Source: Metridium senile (lineage: Eukaryota; Cnidaria; Anthozoa; Actiniaria; Metridiidae). From it: a stretch of 64,000 nt of DNA. How positions within the stretch are numbered: the stretch's first letter is position 1; every line of letters starts with the position of its first letter. The stretch spans positions 2,019,598 through 2,083,597 of the forward strand of contig OX459097.1 of the NCBI GenBank assembly GCA_949775045.1, read 5' to 3'. The notes beneath the pieces were generated by a model, which saw nothing but the letters and a program-made list of their open reading frames with translations, was not told the origin of the DNA and did not search any database. This document shows, piece by piece, positions 44,736-56,475 of the stretch. The translations under genes and the position numbers were made by a program.

Positions 44736-45259
44736 GTAGGAGGAGGAGAACAATACTTGATAGAGAATAATAGCTGTGTTTCAATTGCTTTGGTACTTTG
44801 GGTATATAATTATTAGTGATTTTAAAGTCAAGATTTTGCTGCGTAAACATTATTTGATTACTTTGATACTTTGTCAACTTTGTTATATATATACTATAGC
44901 AACAAAATATGCATGCCCTTTGTTTGAAACATTGGCGGTTTTCTCGAACGCAGTGACTAAATTTAAACGGCCGGCAACCGGACAGGGTCTTCAAATAACT
45001 AAACGTCCGCTGAGTCCGAAATGTCCCTGTAATATTTCTCTTTGAAATCTGACAATCATTATTTCGAAACTGTTTATCTTTATTTAGAATCCCCAAGCGC
45101 TTCCAAAAGCTTTGTCTTTTTAGTCAACCCTGTACATAGAGTACGAGCCATCCAAGTGCGACACTTAGAAAACAATGTTTCTCTGACGCTGCCGGACACG
45201 GTCTTCACATAACTATAAACGTCTGGAACTAAATTAAAGGAAACAACAACTAATAAATA

Positions 45260-45403
45260 ATTTGGCTTTGTGCTGTATGCCAAAAAATGATTGACGATGA
45301 CATGGAAGACAGCATTGCCTGTGACAGATGTCTTCTATGGTCGCACTTCCAATGTACAACTTTGAGAAAGAGACCAAAAAACTTCACTTTGGATTCTAAA
45401 TAA
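45260..45403 (+). pseudogene. PHD-finger-like relic
   Basis: A frame of 47 codons and a stop has the zinc-ligand spacing of a PHD finger: C-x2-C (LCAVCQK), about 13 residues, then C-x2-C-x4-H-x2-C (ACDRCLLWSHFQC). PHD fingers of this kind occur in some LINE and DNA-transposon proteins. There is no start codon, an upstream stop is close, and the frame ends in TAA overlapping AATAAA (45399-45404). The last Cys pair is missing. It looks like the truncated 3' end of a retroelement or gene copy. Confidence 0.5.
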
Positions 45404-45444
45404 AGATATCAAAGAGAAATACAGGGAAAATATATATATATATA

Positions 45445-45710
45445 GCTGGTTGCAATATCGTTGTCCACCTCAGAAATACATATATACACATATAACTGAC
45501 ACGTGACTAGTAGTACTTAGGCTATTTCTCATCGGAAATCTGACCAATTGATTCATGGCATAATCCTACACAGTAATTTAACAAAGTGCTACCATATCAA
45601 TCTGTATAAGAGCTTAAAAGTGAAGAAAATAGCTTACTTATATCCAGTCACGTGACAGTTATATGTTTATATATGTATTTCTTTGGTGGACAACGTTATT
45701 GCAACCAGCT
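45445..45710. mobile_element. Palindromic MITE in a TA microsatellite, type 1
   Basis: GCTGGTTGCAATATCGTTGT and its near-complement form the ends, with (TA)n on both sides. The element seems to have inserted in, or to carry, the TA tract. Confidence 0.7.
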
Positions 45711-45723
45711 ATATATATATATA

Positions 45724-45960
45724 CAGCCGATCTCGAAAAGGTTGTCCACCTGAAAAGACATATATACTAAAAGAAATATCACGTGATTCATTATATATAC
45801 ACTTTCCGCGCGTGTAGAAAGTCAGGTACTTCTAACGAGGGAAGATACTGCTTGTTTGAATTTACCGCCATATTACTTTCTAACGCACCTGACTTTCTAC
45901 ACGCGCGGAAAGTGTATACATAATGAGTCACGTGATATTTCTTTTAGCATATATTTAGAT
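45724..45960. mobile_element. Palindromic MITE in a TA microsatellite, type 2, degraded copy
   Basis: Starts CAGCCGATCTCGAAAAGGTT like the next copy. The centre carries TTTCCGCGCGTGTAGAAAGT and its complement. The right end is eroded into TA-rich sequence. Confidence 0.7.
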
Positions 45961-45979
45961 ATATAGATATATATATATA

Positions 45980-46586
<607 letters not shown>

Positions 46587-47174
46587 TATTATTTAATTAA
46601 GTGTCTGTGAAGATTTCAAGCGATTTGGGATAAAATTAAACGGCTATTTTTAAATTCGCCTAACTCACTGTGCCGGGAAGGTTGCAGCTTCGGAGAACCT
46701 AAGACACGTGTCAACATTCTTTACAGGCTCATAAATCCTTTCTTTTTTAAGTTTATAGAATTCTGTTCCAAGAATGTTATTCTATGGTAATGTTTCTTAT
46801 TCCGTGCCTAATTTTACCGCTCAAATGCACTTCTTTAACCATTAAAATCAATTCATAAAACATAAATAGTTTGCACATTCAAGCGTGCCAAGAAGATGAT
46901 GATTCATGAATATTAATTAACTCGTGCCCAAACAACTCGGTCGAATTAAAGATGGCGCATGCGCTCTGTTGACGCTGTCACAACAATTCTGGCTTCCGGT
47001 TGTAGGGTTTCCCAGAGCCTACGATCTGCCAGAAAGCTGAGTAGGGTCTGGGTACGAGAATGGTTGTCGCGATGACAACGAAACGTTGTAATGTTTTCTC
47101 GATTGTCTTCATATTAAATTATAAAATAGATATAATTAATATAATTTGATATTTGATAAAAAAATATACAATCT

Positions 47175-49104
47175 GAGTCCAGGTAGCACGTGAACTTGAC
47201 AGTGATAAATGCAGTATCAGCTTTCTATCGCTTATATATGAAATAAAATAAAATGTATTATAATGAATTATAATGTATTATAATCATGAGAGCCTTTGGG
47301 TTTCCTGTGTTGCATTTGGTAATGGATTTTTTTGTTCCCGGTAATGGATTAGCGTTACCGACCTGTGTGTGCCGTTGGTAACTTAGAGCACTTTGAAATT
47401 AAAACCTAACGTATTAGAGTAACCCACACCCAATAAACACGTGCGTTACTCTAATAGGTTACGCTAATGCGCTCTCAAGTTACCAACGGCACATACAGGG
47501 TAACGCTAATCCATTACCGGAAACTCTAAGGATTAAGGAGGCTCGGTACCCTTCGCAAACTTGACGACTTCTCATTTTTAACGGGCCATATCTTTTGATT
47601 CAGTGAACAACAAGATACGAAACTTTGCAAGCAAATACACATTGCTTTGAACTTTATCCCAGTATAAAAATTGTTTACATCGAAGCGTCCATAGCAACGG
47701 AAATGGGACCCCCCCGGAATTTACAAAACGCTAAATATCTCTCGTATAAGGTAAATTCTAATAAAACCCTCACTTGTGCATGTAGGTTAGGCCTAGTGCC
47801 TCAACTTGACAAAGTTTAAACAAAATTAAATTCAGAGTTTTTGTTCTGTAGCGAGGCAAAGGTTTCATTCAAAAAAATTACATTTTAAAGAAGCTGCATT
47901 TCTAAATTTCAAAACTCGGACATAAAAAGCCGTAGAGAAAGAATTTTTACACCAAAATTTAGTTTATTTTATACTTGTGTAATCCTGAAAATTTGACTTC
48001 CATCAGCATTTTAGAACACCGATTTTTTTATTATTTTATAAAGGGTTTTTTTGCGCGCGTCAGTATTATAATAACTTTCTCCACGTTTTCTGTCGCGATT
48101 TCAAAAATCCGAGATAAATTTTTTTCTAAAAAAATTTCTTGAAAATAACTTTTGTTATTGCTTAACACTTTGGTGTATTTTTTATTGGCAAAGTTTTCTG
48201 GAAGGCACTGAAATAAAATTATACTTTTTGGTGTTTGGGCGATTGACTTCACACAATTCGACGCTTGATGATTTCGTTCTCGGAGCGTGCATTCGCTAAT
48301 TCATTTCAACATTTTTCCCGTGCGTATTTGTCACGACTCGCTTCTTCACAACACGTCAATGGCTTCGTGTATGGCTTCGATATCGGCTTAATTTGTTGGT
48401 TGTTTCGTACAAAGTGAATTAATTTGTAATTTAAACTCAGTTTGTAATACTAGATGATAAACAAAAAACTTAGCAGTTTTTTTTATATATAATATCATAG
48501 TTAATAGATATTAACTATGATAATATACAATAAAGACTTAACTCATTATAGAATTTATTCGAGTTTGGTTTGCGTTACTCACAAAGCCATTGAAGTGTGT
48601 CGTGACAAATATGCACGGGAAAAATGTTGAAATGAATTAGCGAATGCACGCTCCGAGAACGAAATCATCAAGCGTCGAATTGTGTGAAGTCAAGCGCCCA
48701 AACACCAAAAAGTATAATTTTATTTCAGTGCCTTCCAGAAAAACTTTGCCAATAAAAAATACACCAAAGTGTTAAGCAATAACAAAAGTTTTTTTCAAGA
48801 GGTTTAGAAAAAAATTTATCTCGGATTTTTGAAATCGCGACAGAAAACGTGGAGAAAGTTATTATAATACTGACGCGCGCAAAAAAACCCTTTATAAAAT
48901 AATAAAAAAATCGGTGTTCTAAAATGCTGATGGAAGTCAAATTTTCAGGATTACACAAGTATAAAATAATACAACACAGGAAACCCAAAGGCTCTCATGA
49001 TTATAATACATTTTATTTCATTTCATATATAAGCGATAGAAAGCCGGGCTCCCTGTGGTATCTGCAGCAGATACTGCATTTATCACTGTCAAGTTCCCAG
49101 GCTC
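47175..49104. mobile_element. Foldback element of about 1.9 kb with a nested insertion
   Basis: Arms pair over most of their length: GAACTTGACAGTGATAAATG at 47191 with its complement near 49092, and long inner arms 47970-48370 with 48595-48965. The left arm is interrupted at about 47312-47967 by sequence absent from the right arm, which contains the palindrome 47338-47520. The right arm has a 27-base extra piece with GGGCTCCCTGTGG (49046). Confidence 0.75.
47338..47520. mobile_element. 183-bp palindromic MITE
   Basis: CCGGTAATGGATTAGCGTTA is mirrored at the right end, with inner arms GCCGTTGGTAACTT. Nested in the left arm of the foldback 47175-49104. Confidence 0.8.
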
Positions 49105-49394
49105 CCTCCGTTCTCGGGGAGTTGATGTAAAAATGGCAGCGAGATTTGCTTGTTATTGTCTCTTTTTTACCTAATTATAATTGTACTTTTACTTTATAAA
49201 ATGTATAATAAAACATTTGTTGGGTTCGGTTTTCGCATGATATCGTAAATTATCAAGACCTCGAGTCTGTGTTATCTGCCTCAGCCTCCGGCTTCGGTAG
49301 TTTTGCAAGACATCAAACTTCGCACTTCAAAGATGGTTATCAACTTTGACAACTGATTCACTAGCTATGAGCCAAAATAAGTCTTTATTAACTT

Positions 49395-49665
49395 TTGTAG
49401 AGCATTGAAGGAATAGAAAACGCGCGCGCGTGCTGTGTGCAGTTATAAAGCACGCGGGGTTGTCAGAACACTTTCTGACAATCCCCAAGTGTTCTGACAA
49501 TCCCCAAGTGCTTTATAGCTGCATACAGCACAGAAAGCAAGTTTTTTATTTATTTTATAAAATACAAATTGATCAACATGCAAACGCGCGTGCTGTGTGC
49601 TCTCATAAAGCACGCGCCTCAACCAAACCAAATAAGTGATTTCAAATAGTTATTTTATAATAAAA
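49395..49665. repeat. Dispersed repeat with ATAAAGCACGCG motif, copy 1
   Basis: The sequence from gaaaacgcgcgcgcgtgctg to gttattttataataa is shared with 51910-52175 in the same orientation, including GTGTTCTGACAAT and CAACATGCAAAC blocks. Confidence 0.65.
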
Positions 49666-49913
49666 TTTAACAGCTGGCTGTCCAAGGTAATTCAGACGGG
49701 CAATCTGTTTCATCACCATATCTTATTCTGGTGATTTGTTTTAATAAGGAACCATGTGACCCGTTTAAACATTCTGTGATATAAATTAAATAAAACTGCA
49801 GCATTACTCAGTGCACACATCACAATAGACTATATATAGAAAAGCAATGCTGAAGAGGTGAAATGTATTTTGGTGAAATGTGACTTGTAATGTGTGTATT
49901 TCTTTTGCTGTAG

Positions 49914-50027
49914 ATCTCCTTCCAGCGAACCAACCAGTAGCCAACCAACCTGAGGCCAGGATGCCACACCAGCCTTCATCTGGACCAACTGTTGGTTTGT
50001 CTTCTCGTGGAGTAATTGGAAAACAAG
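49914..50027 (+). CDS. Gene C, linker exon 3 (duplicate of linker exon 2)
   Basis: Acceptor tcttttgctgtag and donor AACAAG|GTATTA, phase 1-1, 38 residues (DLLPANQPVANQPEARMPHQ). The intron before it (49690-49910) is homologous to 15975-16200, so a piece of a unit was copied into gene C. Probably a spacer before the HEPN exon. Confidence 0.65.
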
Positions 50028-50050
50028 GTATTACATAATAGTAATATTTA

Positions 50051-50569
50051 ATACACATTCTCATTGTTTTCGAAGGAAAACCACTTACTAACAATTCCCA
50101 AAGGGTCCATTAACTAAACTATTTTTCTTGTCCGTCCATGCATGGGACCAATGCTAACAATGTCTTTTGTAACAAGTATCAAGAAAAAGACATTTCGTTT
50201 TTATTTAAACCAAAACTGACATCGGTTGGTCAGATAGCATACATCGTTAGGTGTAGGAATTCGAAGGCAGAGATTGCGGGTTCGAATCTCGTTGGTGTCA
50301 TTTGATTTTTTCTTTACTTTAAATTCAAGTCTAAGTCTTGAGTCTAAGTTTCATATCTATCAAAGCATCTTTCAAACCTCGATCTGGATCAAAATAATAA
50401 CCTCTAGCTCCAAATAATAACCTCTGGTTCCAATTGAGTGACTACAATAATGACCTATGAATAATTAATTCATCAGCCCCACTCTTCCCTGCTGAATTCA
50501 AAACCCTCCCCAGCTTGAAGATTCTCGTAAATAATGACTACTTCGAAACAATGAAAGTGTGTATTAATC
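50051..50569. mobile_element. MITE with AATACACATTCTCATTGTTT ends, copy 1, carrying a SINE
   Basis: The ends are inverted to each other (right end AACAATGAAAGTGTGTATT). A copy in opposite orientation, without the SINE, is at 56476-56854. The HEPN exon starts just right of this copy. Confidence 0.7.
50170..50304 (+). mobile_element. Short tRNA-like SINE insertion
   Basis: The 135 bases are absent from the matching place in the copy at 56476-56854. They contain GGGTTCGAATCTC, a B box, and an upstream tRNA-like stretch (ggttggtcagatagcatac). GTCTTTTG before and GTCATTTG at its end may be a mutated target duplication. Confidence 0.7.
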
Positions 50570-50587
50570 TAACATATCTTCCAACAG

Positions 50588-51136
50588 CATCCAACAAAAA
50601 GAAAGCAAACTACTACAGACTTCGCAATCTTCTTGAGTACACTGGGCGTCAAGTGTTTCAAGACATCTTTGACAAAATCCATCCACCTTCATCACTCAAT
50701 CGTGTTCTGTCGTCTAATAAAAGGACTCTACATATGCTCAGATCAAAGAAAATTCTCAAAAGAAAACAATGGGATACATTATTCCCAACGTCAGGTGCTG
50801 TCACATCGGCTGATTTTGACAGTACATTACTTTTCCTGTTATTGAGGAACATTTGTAAACTGAACGCTCCTGGAACTGGATGGGTTAAACCTCCTTTAGT
50901 AACTGATCTCAGTAAGGAAGCAGATTTAGTACGAATTAAGCGGTATCTAAATAAGCTCTGTGCTCATAATAGCAACACTGTAATTCCTGATAATAAGTTT
51001 CAAACACTCTGGGGCGACATTCACGCGGCGTTGTTGGGACTTGGTGGATCTAAGTATCAAGATCAGATTCAGAGTTTTAAGGATGAAAGTTTTAAGGATG
51101 GGCAAAAGAGTGAAAATAGCAGATATAATTTTTGCA
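50588..51136 (+). CDS. Gene C, DZIP3-like HEPN domain exon
   Basis: Acceptor tatcttccaacag and donor TTTGCA|GTAAGT, phase 1-1, encode 182 residues. The order matches the HEPN domain of DZIP3-like proteins: ANYYRLRNLLEYTGRQVFQD, a basic stretch, LLFLLLRNICKLNAPGTGW, then TDLSKEADLVRIKRYLNKL with CAH, and FQTLWGDIHAALLGLGGSKY. HEPN folds are four-helix modules; many act in RNA cleavage or as interaction modules in immunity proteins. In the usual R-N-x4-H core the Arg appears to be Leu here (LNKLCAH), so RNase activity is doubtful. The frame stays open through the next intron because a TTTG-rich stretch encodes a false membrane helix. Splicing to 55458 keeps the frame. Confidence 0.8.
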
Positions 51137-51608
51137 GTAAGTTGTGTGATTATGTGTTAGCCCATCCGTTCGTCTTTTTGTTTGGTTGTTTGGTTGGTTG
51201 TTTGGTTGTTTGTTTGTTTATTTGTCTGTTGGTTTTTATTCTGTATTTTTCACAGGATAAAACGACATATTCAAATAGCATTAAGGACTGCTTAAATTTA
51301 CTTAAATCTGTAGGTGACCTTTCATGCAAACCTTAACTTTAAATCTCTTTAAAGCTTAATTTGCCGGGAAAAGCTCCACAGGAATCCGTCACGCAACACT
51401 GGGATAAGGACGGATTATGACACTTTCGTAGTTATATTTATTTGGCCATAAAAAACCGTTTAATTGAATATCTCGCGAAGGATCGAAAATACATTTTCAA
51501 AAGATTTTGATTTTATTCGAACGCCTTTATAAAAAGTTCCTTAATCAAAAAAAAATTGGCCAGATTATAGGTCTGAAACTACACTGTAATTAAGTTAGTC
51601 TTTACATA

Positions 51609-51839
51609 GAGCAAAAACACTAAAACCATGAAATAAAAACAAAATAGTTACTAACTAATAGTTTCTATTTAGTGACTATTTAGTCAGTATCACTCAACCA
51701 GAAACATCAAATACAAAAGGAAGTGCTTGATACCTCATTACAACTTTACTTGTCTTTGATAGTGACTAATAGTCACTAAATAAAAACTATTTAGTTAGTA
51801 ACTATTTTATTTTATTTCATGGTTTTAGTGTTTTCGCTC
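51609..51839. mobile_element. Mariner-type MITE (TA target duplication)
   Basis: Ends GAGCAAAAACACTAAAACCA and near-complement, flanked by TA, with inner TAGTGACTATTAGTCACTA-like arms shared with 31880-32434. Confidence 0.75.
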
Positions 51840-51904
51840 TAAAAGTGTTGAAAGTAAATTTAAGATGTATATTTAAGGTAACATAAATGTGTTACGAGAT
51901 TTAA

Positions 51905-52175
51905 TGAAGAAAAAGAAAACGCGCACGCGTGTTGTGTGCAGTTATAAAGCACGCGGGACTGGCAGAACACGAACGACGTTCGAAGCGCTTCTCAACACTT
52001 CTCGAGTGTTCTGACAATTGCCAACGACATACTGCAAATTAAGAAAACACGTTTTCTATTTCTTTTATAAAATACAAATTTATCAACATGCAAACATGCG
52101 TACTGTGTGCACTCGTAAAGCACGCGCCTTAATCAATCAAAATGTGTGATTTCTATTAGTTATTTTATAAAATCA
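51905..52175. repeat. Dispersed repeat with ATAAAGCACGCG motif, copy 2
   Basis: Same orientation as 49395-49665. A truncated start of a third copy may lie at 53280. Confidence 0.65.
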
Positions 52176-52617
52176 TTTGCACTTTTTGACATGGATAAAA
52201 TAGTATCAATTAATCAATGTTGCACATTCTGAGTGAATGCTTCTAGATAAAACTGTGATACATCGGATGTAGTAGCCCCGTTGTTATTATCTCGAATTAT
52301 TTATCATGCATGCATGTGCTTTATGTAATACCTTTGATTCTATTAAAATCAGATTTTTTAAATCTGTAAATTACTGAATTTACATTAATATATCATGGAT
52401 ATGATTTTATAACACATATATATATACACACTTAATTTCTTTATTATTTTACTATTAATATAGTTGTAAGAGTTTCGAGACGTAGTATGAAACACCAAAT
52501 TCATTTATTATTATTATTATTATTATTATTAAATCATAAATCTATATGTTTGATCGAACACATAATACTAGGATATGACGGAGATATCCTCCAAAATTTT
52601 CTGGTGCTGATTTTCAA
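52176..52617. other. Gene C intron, nothing recognised
   Basis: AT-rich sequence with a short (ATT)n run at about 52507-52530 and no other signal. Confidence 0.4.
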
Positions 52618-52680
52618 GCCTGCGTAAACAGACCCATATTAGAGCTCGAAACGCTAATAAGGGTCTGTTTACGTAGGCTA
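52618..52680. repeat. Short hairpin (GCCTGCGTAAACAGACCC)
   Basis: The complement GGGTCTGTTTACGTAGGC follows after about 26 bases. A mutated single arm is at 4589-4610. Confidence 0.65.
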
Positions 52681-52706
52681 CTGATTTTCAAAACAATTGT
52701 CTATTA

Positions 52707-52920
52707 TAGCCTCCTCCGCAGTCATCCCTTCCCTAGCTCTCGTTTTTTTCGGATTTCTGGGCTTCGTGTGTCAACGGGCGAGCCGAAGGGGAATCCGGTC
52801 TCCTCGCTTCCTACCATAAATCCTCTTATTAGCTTCCAGTCTCCTGGCGTCCTACCATATAGGTAACACAGGAATCCCGAAACGGAAATAATCGGAAAAG
52901 AGTTACCTGCGGAGGAGGCT
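52707..52920. mobile_element. MITE with AGCCTCCTCCGCAG ends, second family member
   Basis: Left AGCCTCCTCCGCAG and right CTGCGGAGGAGGCT are exact complements. Related to 26883-27059 by its ends only. Confidence 0.7.
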
Positions 52921-53337
52921 GTGTGTAATATACACAAAATATAATTAAACAAGTAATTGATAAATATTGTATATTAGGAGACCGTGTAGATCTTGTAATA
53001 AGTGCATGTAATTAGTGTATTTTTTCAGTTTGTTTATGTAGTTGTATTTATTGTAAACTTTGTAGAAATAGTCATTAAAAATATCATTGAAAGTTACACT
53101 TATATATGTACTGTTATTCCATTATATGATACAATAGTTCATTTGGGCATATAGTGCCCTGCAAGTTTTGCATTTTAAACTGAAGACTCTACATTTTTGG
53201 TGTTTGCCCCTTCGGTTATTCATAAACTAGTGGACTGATTTCCTACCTACTAACTAAATATCCATTTACGATATTGAAGAAATAGAAAACGAGACAGCGT
53301 GCTCTATCGAGTTATCTTGCTCGAATAGCCTGCGTAG

Positions 53338-53400
53338 CCTGGCTCTCTGGGGGAAAGGGGGAGGGGAGGGGGAGGGGGGGGGGGGGGGGAGGAAGGGAGA
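53338..53400. repeat. G-rich tract
   Basis: Repeated GGGG runs including one of about 16 G. Could form a G-quadruplex. Confidence 0.8.
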
Positions 53401-53431
53401 GCCTGCCCACAAGGCTGTCTTATTTAGTCTG

Positions 53432-54058
53432 ATTAGGGACTTTTAGCACCAGGACGGGAGACGTGACTACGGGGTATGGGAAGTAATTTTGTCACTATGA
53501 GCATGCGCAGATCAATTGATCTCAGATTACTTTCCCGTCGAGCGCAATCGAGAGCGTGTACGCAAGGGTTTTGCCGTAGTGCCATTACGTGAAGGTTTTT
53601 CTCTCAATTATTATGGGTAAACCTTTTTCTACCTTCAGCATATTGAAAACAAGTTCAATTGAATTATTTTGAAATCAATTTGACGTCGAAAATGAACTGA
53701 TTAACCAATTTCTGACTAGATTTTCGACATGGCTGGTAATCTCATCTTCGCGCCGGAGTTCAAGTCAAATGGCTTGTAAGCTTCGTAGCTGAAATCAGGG
53801 TTATTGGAGGTGTTCTGCTCTGTTAGAACTATAAATTCCTTATCATCAATATCTCCATGTTAAAATGATTCCAGGAGAACTTCTCTTGTCTGCTTAAATG
53901 AGGCCATTTCGATGTTTTTGTAAAGCTTTTTAAGCGTGCCGTAGTTTAATGCTAAAAGACACGGAGACGAGAGGACGGACGGGGTCTTAATCCCCAGTCC
54001 TCTCTCGGAATCGACGTCACCGTCCTCCACTCCCGTCCTGGTACTAAAAGTCCCTAAT
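53432..54058. mobile_element. 627-bp TIR element
   Basis: ATTAGGGACTTTTAGCACCA is mirrored as TACTAAAAGTCCCTAAT, with CAGGACGGGAG close inside both. No coding capacity. Confidence 0.75.
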
Positions 54059-54158
54059 ATTAAGGGTTACTTGAACTGTTTGCAGTGACGGCTATGCATA
54101 GCTAATTTTCCCCCACCCTCAAACTCTAGGTTGGTATCTAGGTTCGGTTCAGGGAAGT

Positions 54159-54394
54159 GTACACCTACTTGCAGTAAGGCTGTCATACTAAATAGAACAT
54201 TTGTCACAAAGAAAATAAAACATTTGTGATTTAGTGCGAAAGCAATTAATTAAAAGACAAAAGAGAGAGCTCAGCTTGAGTGATCTTCTTTTGTCTTTTA
54301 ATCAATCCCTATCGTACTAAATCACAAATGATCTATTTTCTTTATAACAAATGTATATTTTTGTATGACAACCTTACTGCAAGTAGGTGTACAC
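54159..54394. mobile_element. Palindromic MITE with a visible empty site
   Basis: GTGTACACCTACTTGCAGTA and its complement are the ends. In the homologous gene B intron (near 19178) the flanks are continuous (gaagtatacgctccactg), so the element inserted after the blocks diverged. Confidence 0.75.
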
Positions 54395-55457
54395 TCCACT
54401 GTTCTCAGTGTGACAGGTACTGCATGGTGGTGAACTGTGGCGTGATTACCATGGTTACATCATGCATTGGCGTGGTACCAAATGGCCATTTTATGTCATT
54501 TCTGTTCTGTTGTTGGTATATTACTTGTTTAATGTCATTTAAACTTGTAACATATTGTGAAAACAGACTCTTGCAGTGTAATCACTTGTTGGAAGTTGCT
54601 TTATATTCACAACAATGATGTATTTTGTTGATATGCTGCTATTTTGCTTTATATTGGTATTTGATTTTTCTTTGTCATCATTACTGTGGTTTTCAGCTTT
54701 CTGTGAACGGCTAGTTGTGAAACACGTAACATGCTCCTGTTTGTTTCTTGGCGCCTTTTATGTTTTTCATTGACGGCAGCCAAAAACGGATTTCACAACT
54801 GGCTGCTTGAATACCGTCGCTTGCATCTACCCGTTAAAGTGCACCCGACACCTTTCATGATATTTTGCGAATCTGTTGTTCATGAGGTGTATAATAAGTG
54901 TACTTAATCTTTTTTGATGTCGACCTCTCCTTTTTGAGATATGAACATTTGAAATCTGAAAATGTAAGTGAGGTGACGTCACTTCATTTGCATTTTCAGA
55001 TTTCAAATGTTTATATCTCAGAAAGGATAGGTTGACATCAAGAAAGATTAAGTACACTTATTATACACCTCATGTACAACTGATTTGCAAAATATCATGA
55101 AGGGCGTCAGGTGCACTTTAACGGTGCAACAAAAACATGTTTTGTCTCGCAGTCAAACTTCAAAGATTGGAACTCCAAACTTCGCATGTTTGTAAACCAA
55201 TTTCGTGAAAAATATAGGAATATATAATATGCGAAATCTATCTAGACAAATTGAATTTATTTAGAGGATTGCATTGGCAGATTGCAAAGTTTGGCGCCAA
55301 ACTTTGGGAGTTTACGTCTAGACAGAACATGTTTTTGTCGCGACAGTCAGTTAACGGGTATCTGACTTCACAAAAACTCGAAAACAGTACAGTAAAGAAT
55401 ATGGAGGGTTAGTTTGGTTTTGACCAAGATGCTAATTCTTGCTTATTTATTTTAAAG
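54395..55457. repeat. Intron block homologous to 19180-20990 of gene B
   Basis: Matches gene B from CAGTGTGACAGGTACTGCAT onward, including the TIR element 54831-55124 (partner 20261-20719, whose 160 extra central bases are missing here). In gene B this block runs straight into the segmental duplication, whereas here it leads to the DD7 exon. Confidence 0.7.
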
Positions 55458-55837
55458 GATCATTATCTGCAACAACGTTAGAAACTGAAATAGTTACACA
55501 AGAAGTCATTGTCCAATTAAAGCTTGCTCAAAGAATCAGTACAAATTGGAAATTTGTAGGACGTTATCTTTCAATGGAAGAATATGTTTTAGAAAGCATT
55601 GAGAACGACTACAGAAAAACTGAGGAAAGAAGTTATCAGATGTTAATAAAATGGCTACAGACAGGTGAGAATACTTGTACTGCGAACAGACTGGTTACTG
55701 CTTTAAAGGATGCACAAAGAACAGATTTGGCTGACACAGTTCGAGATTATTATATGGAAAGTCAGCTTGACGGCAACACAGAAACACTACTTAACAAATC
55801 AAAGCCATACACAGTTGGCTTAATTGGTATAGCATAA
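55458..55837 (+). CDS. Gene C, terminal exon, death domain 7 and stop
   Basis: Acceptor ttatttattttaaag is followed in phase 1 by 125 codons and TAA at 55835-55837. The death domain has VIVQLKLAQRISTNWKFVG, LSMEEYVLESIENDYRK, SYQMLIKWLQTGENTCT and LVTALKDAQRTDLADTV, with the R-x-D signature but without the PT motif and with a shortened helix 1. A tail of about 30 residues follows. It ends gene C. Joined to the HEPN exon the codon is A|GA (Arg), so the frame is kept. It is divergent from DD1-DD6 and could have been the last exon of the unit before part of gene B was replaced. Confidence 0.85.
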
Positions 55838-56041
55838 GTATATATGGGTTAACGCCCAAGCCGGACCAACACTCAGTGTCTTAAAACAAACGAGTATGTA
55901 GTATGTATATAAGTATGTACTGACTTTAGCTGACTTTGTTATTTCTATCTACAACTTGTTACTTTAAGACTTTGTCTCTTTTTGTATATTAAGGGCATTA
56001 AATCGGAAGTCCAATCTTATCTCTCCATATTTAATACCTGC

Positions 56042-56370
56042 AGGGGGTACACCATTTGTCCAAGTGGTAGAGGTGATAGGTGCACTTTCTAGGGTTACAA
56101 ATATTTCCTGTGCGTACATTTTAGGGTTCTTGCCCAAAAGTCAATAACATAGCATCACTCTGTACCTGTAAGCGTCATTTGCACTTGGCTTTGTTAGTAA
56201 AAATAAGCTTATCAGCAAAGAACATCGCACAGTCGTACCTTTTAGGGGTTGAAATCAACAATGCTTTGACAGTTCTCTTAATTTATACGTACCTTTTAAT
56301 TAGGGTCATTTGTGAAATCGACCACCGATCACTCCTACCACGTGGACAAGGGGAGTACCCCCCAGGATAT
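56042..56370. mobile_element. MITE with GGGGGTAC/GTCCAAGTGGTAG ends, copy 1
   Basis: Left end GGGGGTACACCATTTGTCCA and the right end GTGGACAAGGGGAGTACCCC are inverted. CCGATCACTCCTACCA near the right end and the repeated TACCTTTTAG motifs match 59247-59505. Confidence 0.65.
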
Positions 56371-56475
56371 AAACAAATCATTAACCTTGATCAGAGGGAC
56401 GTAAAAGAACAAGTATATAGGGATGCAGAAAACCCTGGCTGTGACCACCGTCACTGACTGGCTAATACTAATATA

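Noticed and set aside
44566..45096. 176-codon minus-strand frame
   Set aside because: It overlaps the DD6 exon on the opposite strand and resembles no protein; a shadow of real coding and intron.
51137..51336. Transmembrane helix after the HEPN domain
   Set aside because: The hydrophobic run comes from a TTTG/TTGG simple repeat after a good donor (GTAAGT); it is most likely intron.
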